64,000 bases of DNA from JBEKTW01 sp049515655 (GTDB taxonomy: Bacteria > Bacteroidota > Ignavibacteria > UBA10030 > SZUA-254). The notes under the pieces were generated by a model. It saw only the letters and a program-made list of their open reading frames with translations. It did no database searches and was not told the DNA's origin. Location: positions 77,230-141,229 of the forward strand of contig JBEKTW010000007.1 in the NCBI GenBank assembly GCA_049515655.1. Reading direction: 5' to 3'. This document shows positions 50,877 to 59,277 of this stretch, piece after piece (within the stretch, counting starts at the first letter, position 1; every line of letters begins with the position of its first letter). Made by a program: the position numbers and the translations under genes.

Positions 50877-53672
50877 ATGAAAAAAGGGACGAACATCTCG
50901 TTGCTCATCTTCGTGGCTGCCGTTGTAAGCAGCCTCAATGCGCAGCCCACCATCATAACGATGGTTCCAGATTCAGTAACGGCGACCTCCGCGGTACTGC
51001 GGGGCCGATGTAATCCTCATGGATCAGACGTGACCGTACATTTTGAAATCGGGCCAACGACCTACTACGGGTTGAGCTATTTAACGACTCCGGTGCATAT
51101 CGGCGCAGGCAGTCAGGATATTATCGTGAGGCAGCTGATTCTCGGACTTTCTCCGACCACGACCTACCACGTCCGCACAAGTGCATACATTGGTAACAAT
51201 AACTCGGCAGGAGGCGGCGACCTCGTTTTCCTCACGACACCTGATTCCGAATCTGTAGGGTTTGCCGTTCCTCTGTTGCTGAAAGATACAACAGGACGCC
51301 CCATTGCTCCGGCGGCCCTTTTTGGCGTTCATTCGTTTGCCACGTATTGCCTGGATCCGAATCTGGGAGAGCACGAACTTCCGCCGCCGCCGCCGGGGGG
51401 AATGTCGCAGATAAAATTCGATGACCCCCGCGGCACCGGCTGCTTCGGAGGAGGAACGCTGAATGATTATCGTCCGTACGTCAGCTCCTCGCAAGTGGAT
51501 TCATATCTTGTAGAGATTAGCCCGGGTAGCAGTGGCTATCCGTTAAGAATATCTTGGCCTCCGCTGAGTCCTTATTACGCTGATAGTGTTAACCTTGTTG
51601 ACGCTTATACAGGTACGCTAGTGAACGTCGACATGAAATCTCAGGATTCGATCGTCATCACACGTCATCTCAATCTATTTTACATCATAGCAAAAGGCCC
51701 GGTGGGCATGGTTTCCGTATGGGCGGACTCCATAACCGATGTGAGCTTTGCTCTCTCGGGCAGGTTCAATCCTTCAGGGCTTTCCACGGAAGCATGGTTT
51801 GAATGGGGAACGACACCGGACTACGGCAGTTCCTCTCCTGTAATTTCAATCGGGAATCGATCGAGCCCGGTCATATATCATAGCAAGGTGAGTCATTTAC
51901 TGCCGTATCAGCCGTATTACTACAGAACACTTGTGCGAAACTCCAACGGTTTGATATCGAGCGTCGGAGGAATGGTTACAACGCCGATAGGTACGGACAC
52001 CGTGCTCTCTCCGGTGATTTACAACACGCAGGGATGGGCGACCGGCAAAGATTCGGCAACGGTCATAGCCTATTTCGAGACGAACGGCAGTGATACGTAC
52101 GTATGGTTCGAGTGGGGGACAACATCGAGTTATGGAGATTCAAGCCTTCCACAGTTTGGTGGTGAAGGATGGCTGGCTACCGCGTTTCTAGCCACAATCA
52201 GAGGATTAATCCCCGGAACAACGTATCATTTTCGAGCCGTGGCGAGAAACGCTGGAGGGACGACATTCGGACCCGACCAAACGTTCACGACCTATGCGGC
52301 TATGCGCGCCCCCAAGGCCGTTACCCTCCCAGCAGACAGCATTACATCGAACTCGGCAATTCTTCAGGCCATCGTTAATCCGCTCGGGTCAAAGGTACTG
52401 GTGCAACTTGTCTATAGTGATTCGATGTTTGTGTTCGGCTCAGTGAATACGGTTCTCATGCCCGATTCAGTGGACGTCCCCGTACGTCTTAGTGTCACGG
52501 GTTTGGCACCACACACGAAGTATACGTATCGCGTAGAGGCCTCTGTCGATGACGCACTCGGTGTATACACGAACGGCGACTACGAAGAGTTTACGACGCT
52601 CTTTGATTCCACCTATGGTGGTTTCAAGATTCCCTTGACAATGATCAACAATGCAAGTATTTCAACGACGTTATGGTTCGGTGTTCATAACCATGCGACA
52701 AACTGTCTCGACCCCATGCTGGGTGAGTATCTGTTGCCTCCTCTGCCACCATCAAGCGCGATGGATTTTCGATTTGTCGACCCACGGTCACCGGCTTCGG
52801 GTTGCTATGACCAAGGAGTTCTCAAGGACCTGCGGCCGTACCTCTACTCCTCCCAGGTTGACACATTCCGGGTGCATATGCAAGCGGGCAATGGCGGTTA
52901 TCCTGTAATTCTCAAGTGGAAAGATGTTTCTGCTCACTACTCGGATTCTGTCAAGTTGTTTGATGAACTTGGCGGAGTCGTCGTCAATGTGGATATGAAA
53001 GCGAGGGACTCTGCGGTCATCACACTTCCGCTAAGTACGGTACTCATGACAGCGAAAGGACCAGTCAATATCGTCTACGCAAAAATGGCGATTGCCAATG
53101 ACACGAGTGCGCTCCTGGCCGGTGCATTCAATCCCAACGGAACCTCGACACAGGCATGGTTCGAGTGGGGAAGTGATTCGACCTACGGTAGAACAACAGC
53201 AGTGGCGGATATCGGAAATTCCAGATTGTCCCAGCGCTTTAGCTCCGTGATCAATAACCTGACTGGGCATACGGCCTATCATTTCCGGCCGGTCGTGCAA
53301 AATACATGTGGGACGTTCTATGGGCTTGACCAATCCTTCACAACGTCGGCCGTTTTATCGGCGCCGCCAGCGCGGGAGATGCCTCATCGGTTTGCTCTCG
53401 CCCAAAGCTATCCCAATCCATTCAACCCGGCAACGACGATTCATTATGAATTGCCCCGAGAGGCGTTTGTCACGTTGAAAATCTATGATATACTTGGCAA
53501 GGAAGTAGCGACCCTCGTGAATACTCAGCAGCCGGCCGGATACTACAACGCAATCTGGAACGCCGAGAATTTGCCAAGCGCAGTTTACTTCTACAGATTG
53601 CAGGCAGGCAATCCTTCGGCAAGCTCAGGGCACGGATTCACGGACATCAAGAAGATGTTGCTTTTGAAGTAG
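50877..53672 (+). CDS. Large cell-surface protein with fibronectin-III-like repeats, a duplicated Cys domain and a Type IX sorting domain
   Basis: 931 residues. Signal peptide to about 22. About five FnIII-like modules (each with a SAVLRGRCNPHGS-, TEAWFEWGTT- and LTPTTTYHFR-type strand series) alternate with two copies of a domain of about 150 residues, at about 127-275 and 580-727. Both copies share FGVHxxATxCLDPxLGE, LPP.PP, DPR, a second Cys, LRPYxxSSQVD, GGYP, YxDSVxL and VNVDMKxxDSxxI. The C-terminal 90 residues are a T9SS type A sorting domain starting YPNPFNPATTIHYELP. It should be exported and displayed; ligand unknown. Ribosome site GGAAAGGACC. Confidence 0.85.
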   Translation: MKKGTNISLLIFVAAVVSSLNAQPTIITMVPDSVTATSAVLRGRCNPHGSDVTVHFEIGPTTYYGLSYLTTPVHIGAGSQDIIVRQLILGLSPTTTYHVRTSAYIGNNNSAGGGDLVFLTTPDSESVGFAVPLLLKDTTGRPIAPAALFGVHSFATYCLDPNLGEHELPPPPPGGMSQIKFDDPRGTGCFGGGTLNDYRPYVSSSQVDSYLVEISPGSSGYPLRISWPPLSPYYADSVNLVDAYTGTLVNVDMKSQDSIVITRHLNLFYIIAKGPVGMVSVWADSITDVSFALSGRFNPSGLSTEAWFEWGTTPDYGSSSPVISIGNRSSPVIYHSKVSHLLPYQPYYYRTLVRNSNGLISSVGGMVTTPIGTDTVLSPVIYNTQGWATGKDSATVIAYFETNGSDTYVWFEWGTTSSYGDSSLPQFGGEGWLATAFLATIRGLIPGTTYHFRAVARNAGGTTFGPDQTFTTYAAMRAPKAVTLPADSITSNSAILQAIVNPLGSKVLVQLVYSDSMFVFGSVNTVLMPDSVDVPVRLSVTGLAPHTKYTYRVEASVDDALGVYTNGDYEEFTTLFDSTYGGFKIPLTMINNASISTTLWFGVHNHATNCLDPMLGEYLLPPLPPSSAMDFRFVDPRSPASGCYDQGVLKDLRPYLYSSQVDTFRVHMQAGNGGYPVILKWKDVSAHYSDSVKLFDELGGVVVNVDMKARDSAVITLPLSTVLMTAKGPVNIVYAKMAIANDTSALLAGAFNPNGTSTQAWFEWGSDSTYGRTTAVADIGNSRLSQRFSSVINNLTGHTAYHFRPVVQNTCGTFYGLDQSFTTSAVLSAPPAREMPHRFALAQSYPNPFNPATTIHYELPREAFVTLKIYDILGKEVATLVNTQQPAGYYNAIWNAENLPSAVYFYRLQAGNPSASSGHGFTDIKKMLLLK

Positions 53673-53768
53673 TCTGTTCAAGTAAAGCCAACTCGATCTC
53701 TTTCGTGCGGGTCGGCTTTCGCATTCCGTCCGCTGGTCGGGAGCGAAGCTCCCTCCCAGTGCGCCATC

Positions 53769-55865
53769 CTAAAACGCCGCCAACTTCAGCGCCGCATTCA
53801 AAATGTCTTCTTCCTGAACGAGAATCATTTTTTCGAGCACCCTCGCGAACGGCACGGGCGAGTGCTTGGAACCAACGCGCATCACCGGTGCGTCGAGATA
53901 CTGGAAGGCATGTTCCGCGACCAGCGATGCTACTTCGCCGCCGAACCCACCGAACATCGGATGCTCGTGAACGACTAACAACCGTCCGGTTTTCTTCACC
54001 GTCTGGAGAATCGCATCGACGTCGAGCGGATTGATCGACCGTAAATCGAGGACCTCGGCGTGAATTTTGTGCTGGTCGGCCAGTTTATGGGCAACACGAA
54101 CGGCGAAATGCACCGGCGTGCCCCACGCGACGATGCTGAGATCGGATCCCTCATGCCGCACCCGTGCTTTTCCAAACGGGACGACATGATTGGTGGAAGG
54201 CCTCGGAGTCTTGGTAAAGAACTGGTTGTAGAGAAACTTGTTTTCGATGTAGATCGTCACTCCGCGGCTTCGCATCGCCATGCGCATCAAGCCCACCGCG
54301 TCGTCCGCGAACGATGGCATGACGATCCGCAAACCCGGCATGGTCGCAAACGTCGCATCGAGACTCTGCGAATGGTATAGCCCGCCGCCGATATAGCCGC
54401 CGGACGCCAGTCGCATGACGATGTTCGGTGCAAACTGGCCGTTCGTGCGGTAGTAGTCGTGCGAGCACTCTACGATCTGCTCCATCGCCGGCCAGAGATA
54501 GTCGGCGAATTGTGCCGCTTCAATGACCGTCCAGATGTCCTCACGGTATCGGCAGAAACCGTTCGCGGTTCCGACGATGAAATCCTCGGCGATCGGAGCG
54601 TTGAAAACTCTCTTACTGCCGAATTCCTGCGCCATCCCTTTGGTCACATTGAACACTCCGCCTTTTTCTTTCGAAGCGACGTCCTGTCCCCAGAGGAATG
54701 TGTTCGGATTGCGGCGAAATTCTTCCTTCAGCGTCTCGTTGATTGCTTCCCTGAGCGTGAACGTCGGTGCCTCGGAGGGCTCGGAGGTTTTCCATTCATC
54801 CTCTTGCACGGGTTCGTAGGCGGGAGGGATCACGTACAGCATTGCCGTTGCAGGGTCGGGGTCCGGCTCAAGTTCCACCTCATTGGCGGCTGCCTCGACG
54901 GCCTGTGCATTTTCGGTTTCAATTTTGACAACCTCGTCTTCTGAGAGTTCTCCTTTTGCGAGCAAGTATTGCCGGAAGCGTTTCACCGGGTCGTGCCGCT
55001 GGGCCTCCGCAATTTCTTCCGGTGAGCGGTATAATTCCTGGCGGTCTGAGTTACTGTGCGAGTTCAATCGTATGCAGGCCGCGTGGAGGATAGCCGGCCC
55101 CTGGCCGGATTTGACGTGGTCGAGCGCTTCCTGCATTCCACGCCAGCAGTCGAACACATTCGTACCGTCGACTCGCGCTATCTTGACGTTCTTAAATCCG
55201 ATAAAATTGTCCGCGACGCATTCGTTCGCTGCCTGTTCGCGAATAGGTACGGAAATACCATATCGATTGTTTTGAATCACGAAGATGACAGGAAGGACTT
55301 CCCGTGCCGCTCCGCTGACGGACTCATACACGTAACCCTCCGAGACGGACGAGTCTCCGAAACTGGCGAACGCAATTTCATCTCCGTCATATTTCCTGAT
55401 TGCCCGCGCCACACCGACAGCATGGAGCGCATGGTTTCCTGTTGCCGAAGAAACATTCTGTATGCGGATGGAGGGCTTGGCAAAGTGATTGCTCATGTGG
55501 CGGCCCCCTGAAGCGACATCTGCCGCTTTCGAGAGGCCATTGCAGATAATTTCTTCCGGCGTCAAACCGGCCGCAAGGCATGTTACCAGATCACGATAGT
55601 ACGGGAAAAGAAAATCTTTTCCCTGACGAAAAGAAAGTCCAAGAATGAGTTGAACGCCTTCATGGCCGGCGCAGGAGGATTGGTACGACCAGCCTTTTGC
55701 CTGGCGCACATACAGCGCTGCTTTTTGGTCTAGGAGTCGGCCGAGATGAATGAGTTGGTACCACCGCTTGAGGGTTTTTGTGTGAACGGGAATTCCATTA
55801 TCGAGGAGTGGCAATAAATCGGTAACCACCGGATCGATGTGAGTATTCGTATCCTTTTCTGCCAT
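53769..55865 (-). CDS. 2-oxoacid dehydrogenase E1, fused alpha and beta subunits
   Basis: 698 residues. Residues 1-340 are E1-alpha: thiamine diphosphate site FASFGDSSVSEGYVYES (about 165) with NNRYGIS; residues 365-698 are E1-beta: APIAEDFIVGTANG, NIVMRLASGGYIGGGLYHSQS (in blocks) and the C-terminal transketolase domain with VVHEHPMFGGFGGEV. It decarboxylates pyruvate or branched-chain 2-oxoacids and transfers the acyl group to E2. Fused E1 is common in Bacteroidota, where it is often the branched-chain enzyme. No E2 or E3 gene is adjacent, so the substrate is open. A GGGAGC/GCTCCC hairpin lies just past its 3' end (53739-53753). Confidence 0.9.
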   Translation of the reverse strand: MAEKDTNTHIDPVVTDLLPLLDNGIPVHTKTLKRWYQLIHLGRLLDQKAALYVRQAKGWSYQSSCAGHEGVQLILGLSFRQGKDFLFPYYRDLVTCLAAGLTPEEIICNGLSKAADVASGGRHMSNHFAKPSIRIQNVSSATGNHALHAVGVARAIRKYDGDEIAFASFGDSSVSEGYVYESVSGAAREVLPVIFVIQNNRYGISVPIREQAANECVADNFIGFKNVKIARVDGTNVFDCWRGMQEALDHVKSGQGPAILHAACIRLNSHSNSDRQELYRSPEEIAEAQRHDPVKRFRQYLLAKGELSEDEVVKIETENAQAVEAAANEVELEPDPDPATAMLYVIPPAYEPVQEDEWKTSEPSEAPTFTLREAINETLKEEFRRNPNTFLWGQDVASKEKGGVFNVTKGMAQEFGSKRVFNAPIAEDFIVGTANGFCRYREDIWTVIEAAQFADYLWPAMEQIVECSHDYYRTNGQFAPNIVMRLASGGYIGGGLYHSQSLDATFATMPGLRIVMPSFADDAVGLMRMAMRSRGVTIYIENKFLYNQFFTKTPRPSTNHVVPFGKARVRHEGSDLSIVAWGTPVHFAVRVAHKLADQHKIHAEVLDLRSINPLDVDAILQTVKKTGRLLVVHEHPMFGGFGGEVASLVAEHAFQYLDAPVMRVGSKHSPVPFARVLEKMILVQEEDILNAALKLAAF

Positions 55866-55907
55866 TATTTACTTCTTATGTCAAAATAACAGGATGTATG
55901 ATGTTGT

Positions 55908-55935
55908 AAGATAAAAAAATTTTTTGTCAGGACAA
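55908..55935 (-). promoter_or_regulatory. Candidate promoter of the E1 gene
   Basis: On the minus strand, TTGTCC and TATCTT are separated by 16 nt, about 40 bp before the ATG. The region is AT-rich and also contains TATATTG (55943-55949) oriented toward ymdB. Confidence 0.4.
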
Positions 55936-55961
55936 ATTTTTGTATATTGAACAACATTTCC

Positions 55962-56759
55962 ATGCCGCAAAAAGTTTTAAATATCCTTTTCATTGGTGAC
56001 ATTGTCGGGAGACCCGGATTCGAGATCACCGAGACTCTTTTGAAAAATTACGTTCAAAAGTACAGCATAGATTTGTGCATCGCGAACGGGGAAAACCTCG
56101 TCGACGGCAAGGGGATCGAAGAAGAATCAGCCGGCAAATTGTTCAACCTTGGTGTCCATGTGATTACGGGCGGCAACCATCTGTGGGACAACTGGCACGC
56201 GAAGAAACTCCTCGCGAGCAATCGGAATGTCCTACGCCCGCTCAATTATCCCTCTGAAAATCCGGGAAACGGTTTTGTAGTTTATGATTTGGCGGAAAAA
56301 GGGAAAGTTGGCGTTCTGAACCTTCAGGGGCGCGTGTACATGCAGCCGATCGATTGCCCTTTCAAAAAGGCGGACTGGGCGGTGGAGAAAATGCATGAAC
56401 AAACGAAGGTGATTTTCATCGACATGCATGCCGAGGCAACCGCGGAAAAAATGGCGCTCGCGTGGTATCTCGACGGCCGTGTGTCGGCAGTCGTCGGCAC
56501 ACACACGCATATTCCGACGGCCGACGCGAGAATTCTTCCGCGCGGAACCGCGTACATCACTGACGTCGGTATGACCGGGCCGTACGACTCGGTAATCGGA
56601 TTGAAAAAAGAAATTGCCATCCGTCGCTTTCTCCACCAGACGCCCTACAAGTACGAAATGGCGTCGCACGACGTGAGGCTCTGCGGAGTCTATCTCCAGG
56701 CGGATACCGAGACGGGAAGAGCGTTGGAATTTGAGAGGTTCACGTTTCCGGAATTCTGA
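55962..56759 (+). CDS. ymdB: YmdB-type metallophosphoesterase (TIGR00282 family)
   Basis: 265 residues from the ATG at 55962; a TTG five codons earlier is possible but lies on the candidate promoter. Metal-site motifs are complete: FIGDIVGRPG (about 10-19), IANGENLVDG (about 39), TGGNHLWDN (about 62-70), FIDMHAEATAEK (about 146) and VVGTHTHIPTAD (about 172). Members hydrolyse 2',3'-cyclic nucleotides and affect RNase Y-dependent mRNA turnover and biofilm decisions in Bacillus. Encoded divergently from the E1 gene. Confidence 0.93.
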   Translation: MPQKVLNILFIGDIVGRPGFEITETLLKNYVQKYSIDLCIANGENLVDGKGIEEESAGKLFNLGVHVITGGNHLWDNWHAKKLLASNRNVLRPLNYPSENPGNGFVVYDLAEKGKVGVLNLQGRVYMQPIDCPFKKADWAVEKMHEQTKVIFIDMHAEATAEKMALAWYLDGRVSAVVGTHTHIPTADARILPRGTAYITDVGMTGPYDSVIGLKKEIAIRRFLHQTPYKYEMASHDVRLCGVYLQADTETGRALEFERFTFPEF

Positions 56760-56777
56760 AAGAGTTTCGCGGTTAGG

Positions 56778-57283
56778 GGTTCCGGGATAGAGTAGGAAAC
56801 GGGGGAGGGAAATAGAAACATGAATGAGGGACACAAGAAACTGCAGATTTATCAACAGGCGCATCGGTTGGCAATTGAAATCCATGAGATGACAATGCAA
56901 CTTCCATCTTTTGAACGCTTCGAAGAAGGGAGCCAGATACGGCGATCATCGAAATCTGTTGCCTCAAACATTGTCGAGGGGTATGCTCTGCGCAAATACA
57001 AGAACGAGTTCGTCCGATGCTTGTTCAGAGCTTATGGATCATGTGAAGAAACACTGGAGCACCTCGAAATTCTGTTTGAGACCGGATCGCTCAAAGATCA
57101 GGCATCGTTTACTTGTCTTCAGGATGAAACCAACAAACTGTGTGGAAAGATACTCAGGTATATTCAGGCAATCGATCGGAGTTTTGAAATGCCGAATTTC
57201 ATGAAGGAATCTATGGCACCGTATTTCATCATCGATGATGCCGATGAATCCGCAGCTTCTTCTCAATCCCCTAACCCGGAACC
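56778..57283. mobile_element. IVS-like cassette: third four-helix-bundle gene with inverted arms
   Basis: Left arm 56778-56790 (GGTTCCGGGATAG) and right arm 57271-57283 (CTAACCCGGAACC) are complementary at 12 of 13 positions. A GGTTAGGGG/CCCCTAACC pair overlaps in a shifted register, so the arms look like a permuted short tandem unit. The right arm lies within the last codons of the gene. Confidence 0.5.
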
Positions 57284-57296
57284 TCAAACCTCCTGA
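56820..57296 (+). CDS. Four-helix bundle protein (S23 family), copy 3
   Basis: 158 residues. Family signature: KLQIYQQAHRLAIEIHEMT (about 8-26), RRSSKSVASNIVEGYALRKY (about 41-60), VRCLFRAYGSCEETLEHLEIL. The bundle ends near residue 125; the tail SSQSPNPEPQTS is encoded by the right repeat arm and is probably an accident of the insertion. Function of stand-alone members is unknown. Located between ymdB and folD, which face the same way. Confidence 0.9.
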   Translation: MNEGHKKLQIYQQAHRLAIEIHEMTMQLPSFERFEEGSQIRRSSKSVASNIVEGYALRKYKNEFVRCLFRAYGSCEETLEHLEILFETGSLKDQASFTCLQDETNKLCGKILRYIQAIDRSFEMPNFMKESMAPYFIIDDADESAASSQSPNPEPQTS

Positions 57297-57397
57297 GCTT
57301 ATGACAATATTTGCTGCCTCCCAACGTGCTGCAAAATGGGGCAAAAACAAATCCTCAAATGAATTAACGACTCAATGATTCAATTAGGTCCTGGAAC

Positions 57398-58288
57398 ATG
57401 GCTGCCCGAATAATTGATGGCAGGAAAATCGCTGAGCAGATCAAGCGAGAAGTCAAGCTCGAAGCGGAAACACTGAAGAGCTCGCGAGGAATCACCCCGG
57501 GGCTGGCGTTCATTCTCGTGGGGGACAATCCTGGGTCCCAGGCGTACGTGAGAATGAAGGGAAAAGCTTGCGGGGAAATGGTGTTCACTTCTGTCACGGA
57601 AATACTTCCAGCGGAAACTTCTGAAAGCACGCTTCTCCAATTGATCGACAAATTCAACCGTGACAGGAACATCCATGGAATTCTTGTCCAGCTTCCCCTG
57701 CCACAGCACATCAGTGAAGAGCGCGTATTGAATGCCGTCGATTACCGCAAGGATGTCGACGGCTTTCATCCAATCAATGTCGGGCGATTAGCGACAGGCC
57801 AGAAGTGCCTGAAGCCGTGCACTCCGGTTGGCGTCCAGGAACTGCTTCTTCGAAGTGGATACGACCCTGCGGGAAGACACGTCGTCATCGTCGGCAGGAG
57901 CAACATCGTGGGCAAGCCACTCATGAATCTTCTTCTTCAAAAACAACCGGGGGCAAACGCGGTCGTCACTATGGTGCACACTGGCACGAAGGAAATTTCC
58001 TATTTCACAAAACAAGCTGATATTCTCATCGCTGCGATGGGAAGAGCGGAATACATCACCGGGGATATGATCAAGAAGGGTTCGGTCGTGATTGACGTCG
58101 GCATGAATCGCGTCGACGATTCCTCCTCAAAGAGCGGCTATCGGCTCGTCGGGGATATCCAGTTCGCATCGGCTTCGCTGGTTGCCGGCGCGATCACGCC
58201 AGTGCCGGGCGGGGTCGGACCGATGACCATCGCAATGCTCATGAAGAATACGCTCCTTGCCGCCCAAGGTGATTTGTATGCGGAGTGA
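57398..58288 (+). CDS. folD: Bifunctional methylenetetrahydrofolate dehydrogenase / methenyltetrahydrofolate cyclohydrolase
   Basis: 296 residues. YVRMKGKACGEM (about 48-59, with the catalytic Lys), LVQLPLPQHI (about 97), KDVDGFHPINVG (about 118), CTPVGVQELL, the nucleotide-binding VIVGRSNIVGKPL (about 164-176) and the C-terminal VPGGVGPMTIAMLM are all conserved. It interconverts 5,10-methylene- and 10-formyl-tetrahydrofolate. Complete, with no partner genes alongside. Confidence 0.96.
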   Translation: MAARIIDGRKIAEQIKREVKLEAETLKSSRGITPGLAFILVGDNPGSQAYVRMKGKACGEMVFTSVTEILPAETSESTLLQLIDKFNRDRNIHGILVQLPLPQHISEERVLNAVDYRKDVDGFHPINVGRLATGQKCLKPCTPVGVQELLLRSGYDPAGRHVVIVGRSNIVGKPLMNLLLQKQPGANAVVTMVHTGTKEISYFTKQADILIAAMGRAEYITGDMIKKGSVVIDVGMNRVDDSSSKSGYRLVGDIQFASASLVAGAITPVPGGVGPMTIAMLMKNTLLAAQGDLYAE

Positions 58289-58294
58289 GTAGAT

Positions 58295-58345
58295 GTCATT
58301 CTGAATCCGCCGAAGTCCCGAAGGGACGTAGGCGGATGAAGAATC
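58295..58345. repeat. Short GTCATTCTGA-type inverted element, second copy
   Basis: Begins GTCATTCTGAA and ends GAAGAATC like the element at 11934-12016; the core is a CCGCC...GGCGG hairpin with a nested CCCGAAGGG. Immediately after folD. A CTTTCTC/GAGAAAG hairpin follows at 58382-58400. Confidence 0.55.
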
Positions 58346-58419
58346 TTCTTTTCTGCTGGGTTTGAGAGGTTTCAGAGTGACCTTTCTCAAATGAGAGAAA
58401 GCGAGAAGGAAATTTTCGT

Positions 58420-58448
58420 TTGCCTGGCTGATTTCTTACATTTAATGT
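58420..58448 (+). promoter_or_regulatory. Candidate promoter of the MntA/HepT module
   Basis: TTGCCT and TAATGT are separated by 17 nt, about 34 bp before the antitoxin ATG. Confidence 0.45.
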
Positions 58449-58481
58449 GATTATGATGAGCGAATTAAGATAAGAACTACT

Positions 58482-58784
58482 ATGACGTTCGAGATTTCAG
58501 AGTCAGGACGACAGCAATTATCGCAGATCTGCCGAAAGTATTACGTTCGCAAGCTATCAATTTTCGGCTCTACTCTGCGAGGGGAAGAACGAGACGACAG
58601 CGACCTTGATATTTTGGTGGAGTTCATATCGGGCCACGTGCCCGGGTTTGCATTCGTGGATTTACAGGAAGAACTTTCCGCGATTCTGGGTCGAACTGTC
58701 GACCTTCGTACACCTGACGACCTGAGTAGATATTTTCGCGAAACAGTTGTTAAGGAGGCACAGCCGATCTATGCCCACGGGTAA
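58482..58784 (+). CDS. mntA: MntA-type minimal nucleotidyltransferase antitoxin
   Basis: 100 residues. IFGSTLRGEERDDSDLDILV (about 26-45) is the GSx10DxD active site of minimal nucleotidyltransferases, and a third acidic residue follows in VDLRTPDDL (about 77). In HepT/MntA systems this enzyme AMPylates a Tyr of the HEPN toxin to silence it. The gene overlaps the start of hepT by 14 bp. Complete and apparently functional, although its toxin gene is interrupted. Confidence 0.85.
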   Translation: MTFEISESGRQQLSQICRKYYVRKLSIFGSTLRGEERDDSDLDILVEFISGHVPGFAFVDLQEELSAILGRTVDLRTPDDLSRYFRETVVKEAQPIYAHG

Positions 58785-59136
58785 GAGCGACGTTATTCGT
58801 TTGCGCCATATGCTCGATGCGGCAAGAAAAGCCCTGCACTTTACAAAATAAAAGTTACGGACCGACTTGGATACTGACGAGAAGCTCAGTCTTGCTCTTG
58901 TTCGCTTACTCGAAATAATAGGCGAAGCCGCTGCGAAAGTTACACCGGAGACTCAGAATCGTTATCCTTCCCTCCCGTGGAAAAGAATTACCGGAACACG
59001 GAACCGTCTTATCCACGGATATGATCAAGTCAACCTCGACATCCTCTGGCAGATCATTACAGCCGATCTGCCACCGCTGGTAAACGAACTCCAAAAAGTC
59101 ATAGACAGCGAAGAGCAACAACAAAAACTCTTCTAG
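58771..59136 (+). pseudogene. hepT: HepT-like HEPN toxin gene with one in-frame stop
   Basis: Reading from the ATG at 58771 gives MPTGKSDVIRLRHMLDAARK, ALHFTK, then TAA at 58849-58851, after which the same frame continues KLRTDLDTDEKLSLALVRLL to a normal end at 59136. The whole protein would be 121 residues, the usual HepT length, and only codon 27 is wrong. The active site RX4HXY (RNRLIHGY) is intact downstream. The 3' part may still be made from TTG at 58867. A single-base mutation or sequencing error is equally possible. Inactivation would make the antitoxin dispensable. Confidence 0.8.
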
Positions 59137-59169
59137 GTCAGGCACAATTAACCGATAACCAATTAACGA

Positions 59170-59277
59170 ATCAAGTCCTTCCTGCCGGTTGTCGATGAGC
59201 TCTTTGAAAAAGTGGGTTGCGGCGGAATGGTGACGATCGAGAAAGCTGAGATCATAAAATATACGCGCGCTAAATGA
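59170..59277 (+). pseudogene. C-terminal remnant of a DUF190 (PII-like) gene
   Basis: The frame reads IKSFLPVVDELFEKVGCGGM then VTIEKAEIIKYTRAK and TGA. The pattern LP-x-x-DEL...G-MVT-x-E-x-x-x-I-x-Y is the end of DUF190 proteins; the first 70 or so residues are missing and no start codon exists. Its TGA overlaps the ATG of the PAP2 gene (ATGA), so the ancestral pair was translationally coupled. The MntA/HepT module occupies the place of its 5' part. Confidence 0.6.

Noticed and set aside
53705..54034. Plus-strand frame rich in Arg, Pro and Ser opposite the E1 gene.
   Set aside because: Antisense shadow of the E1-beta C-terminus.
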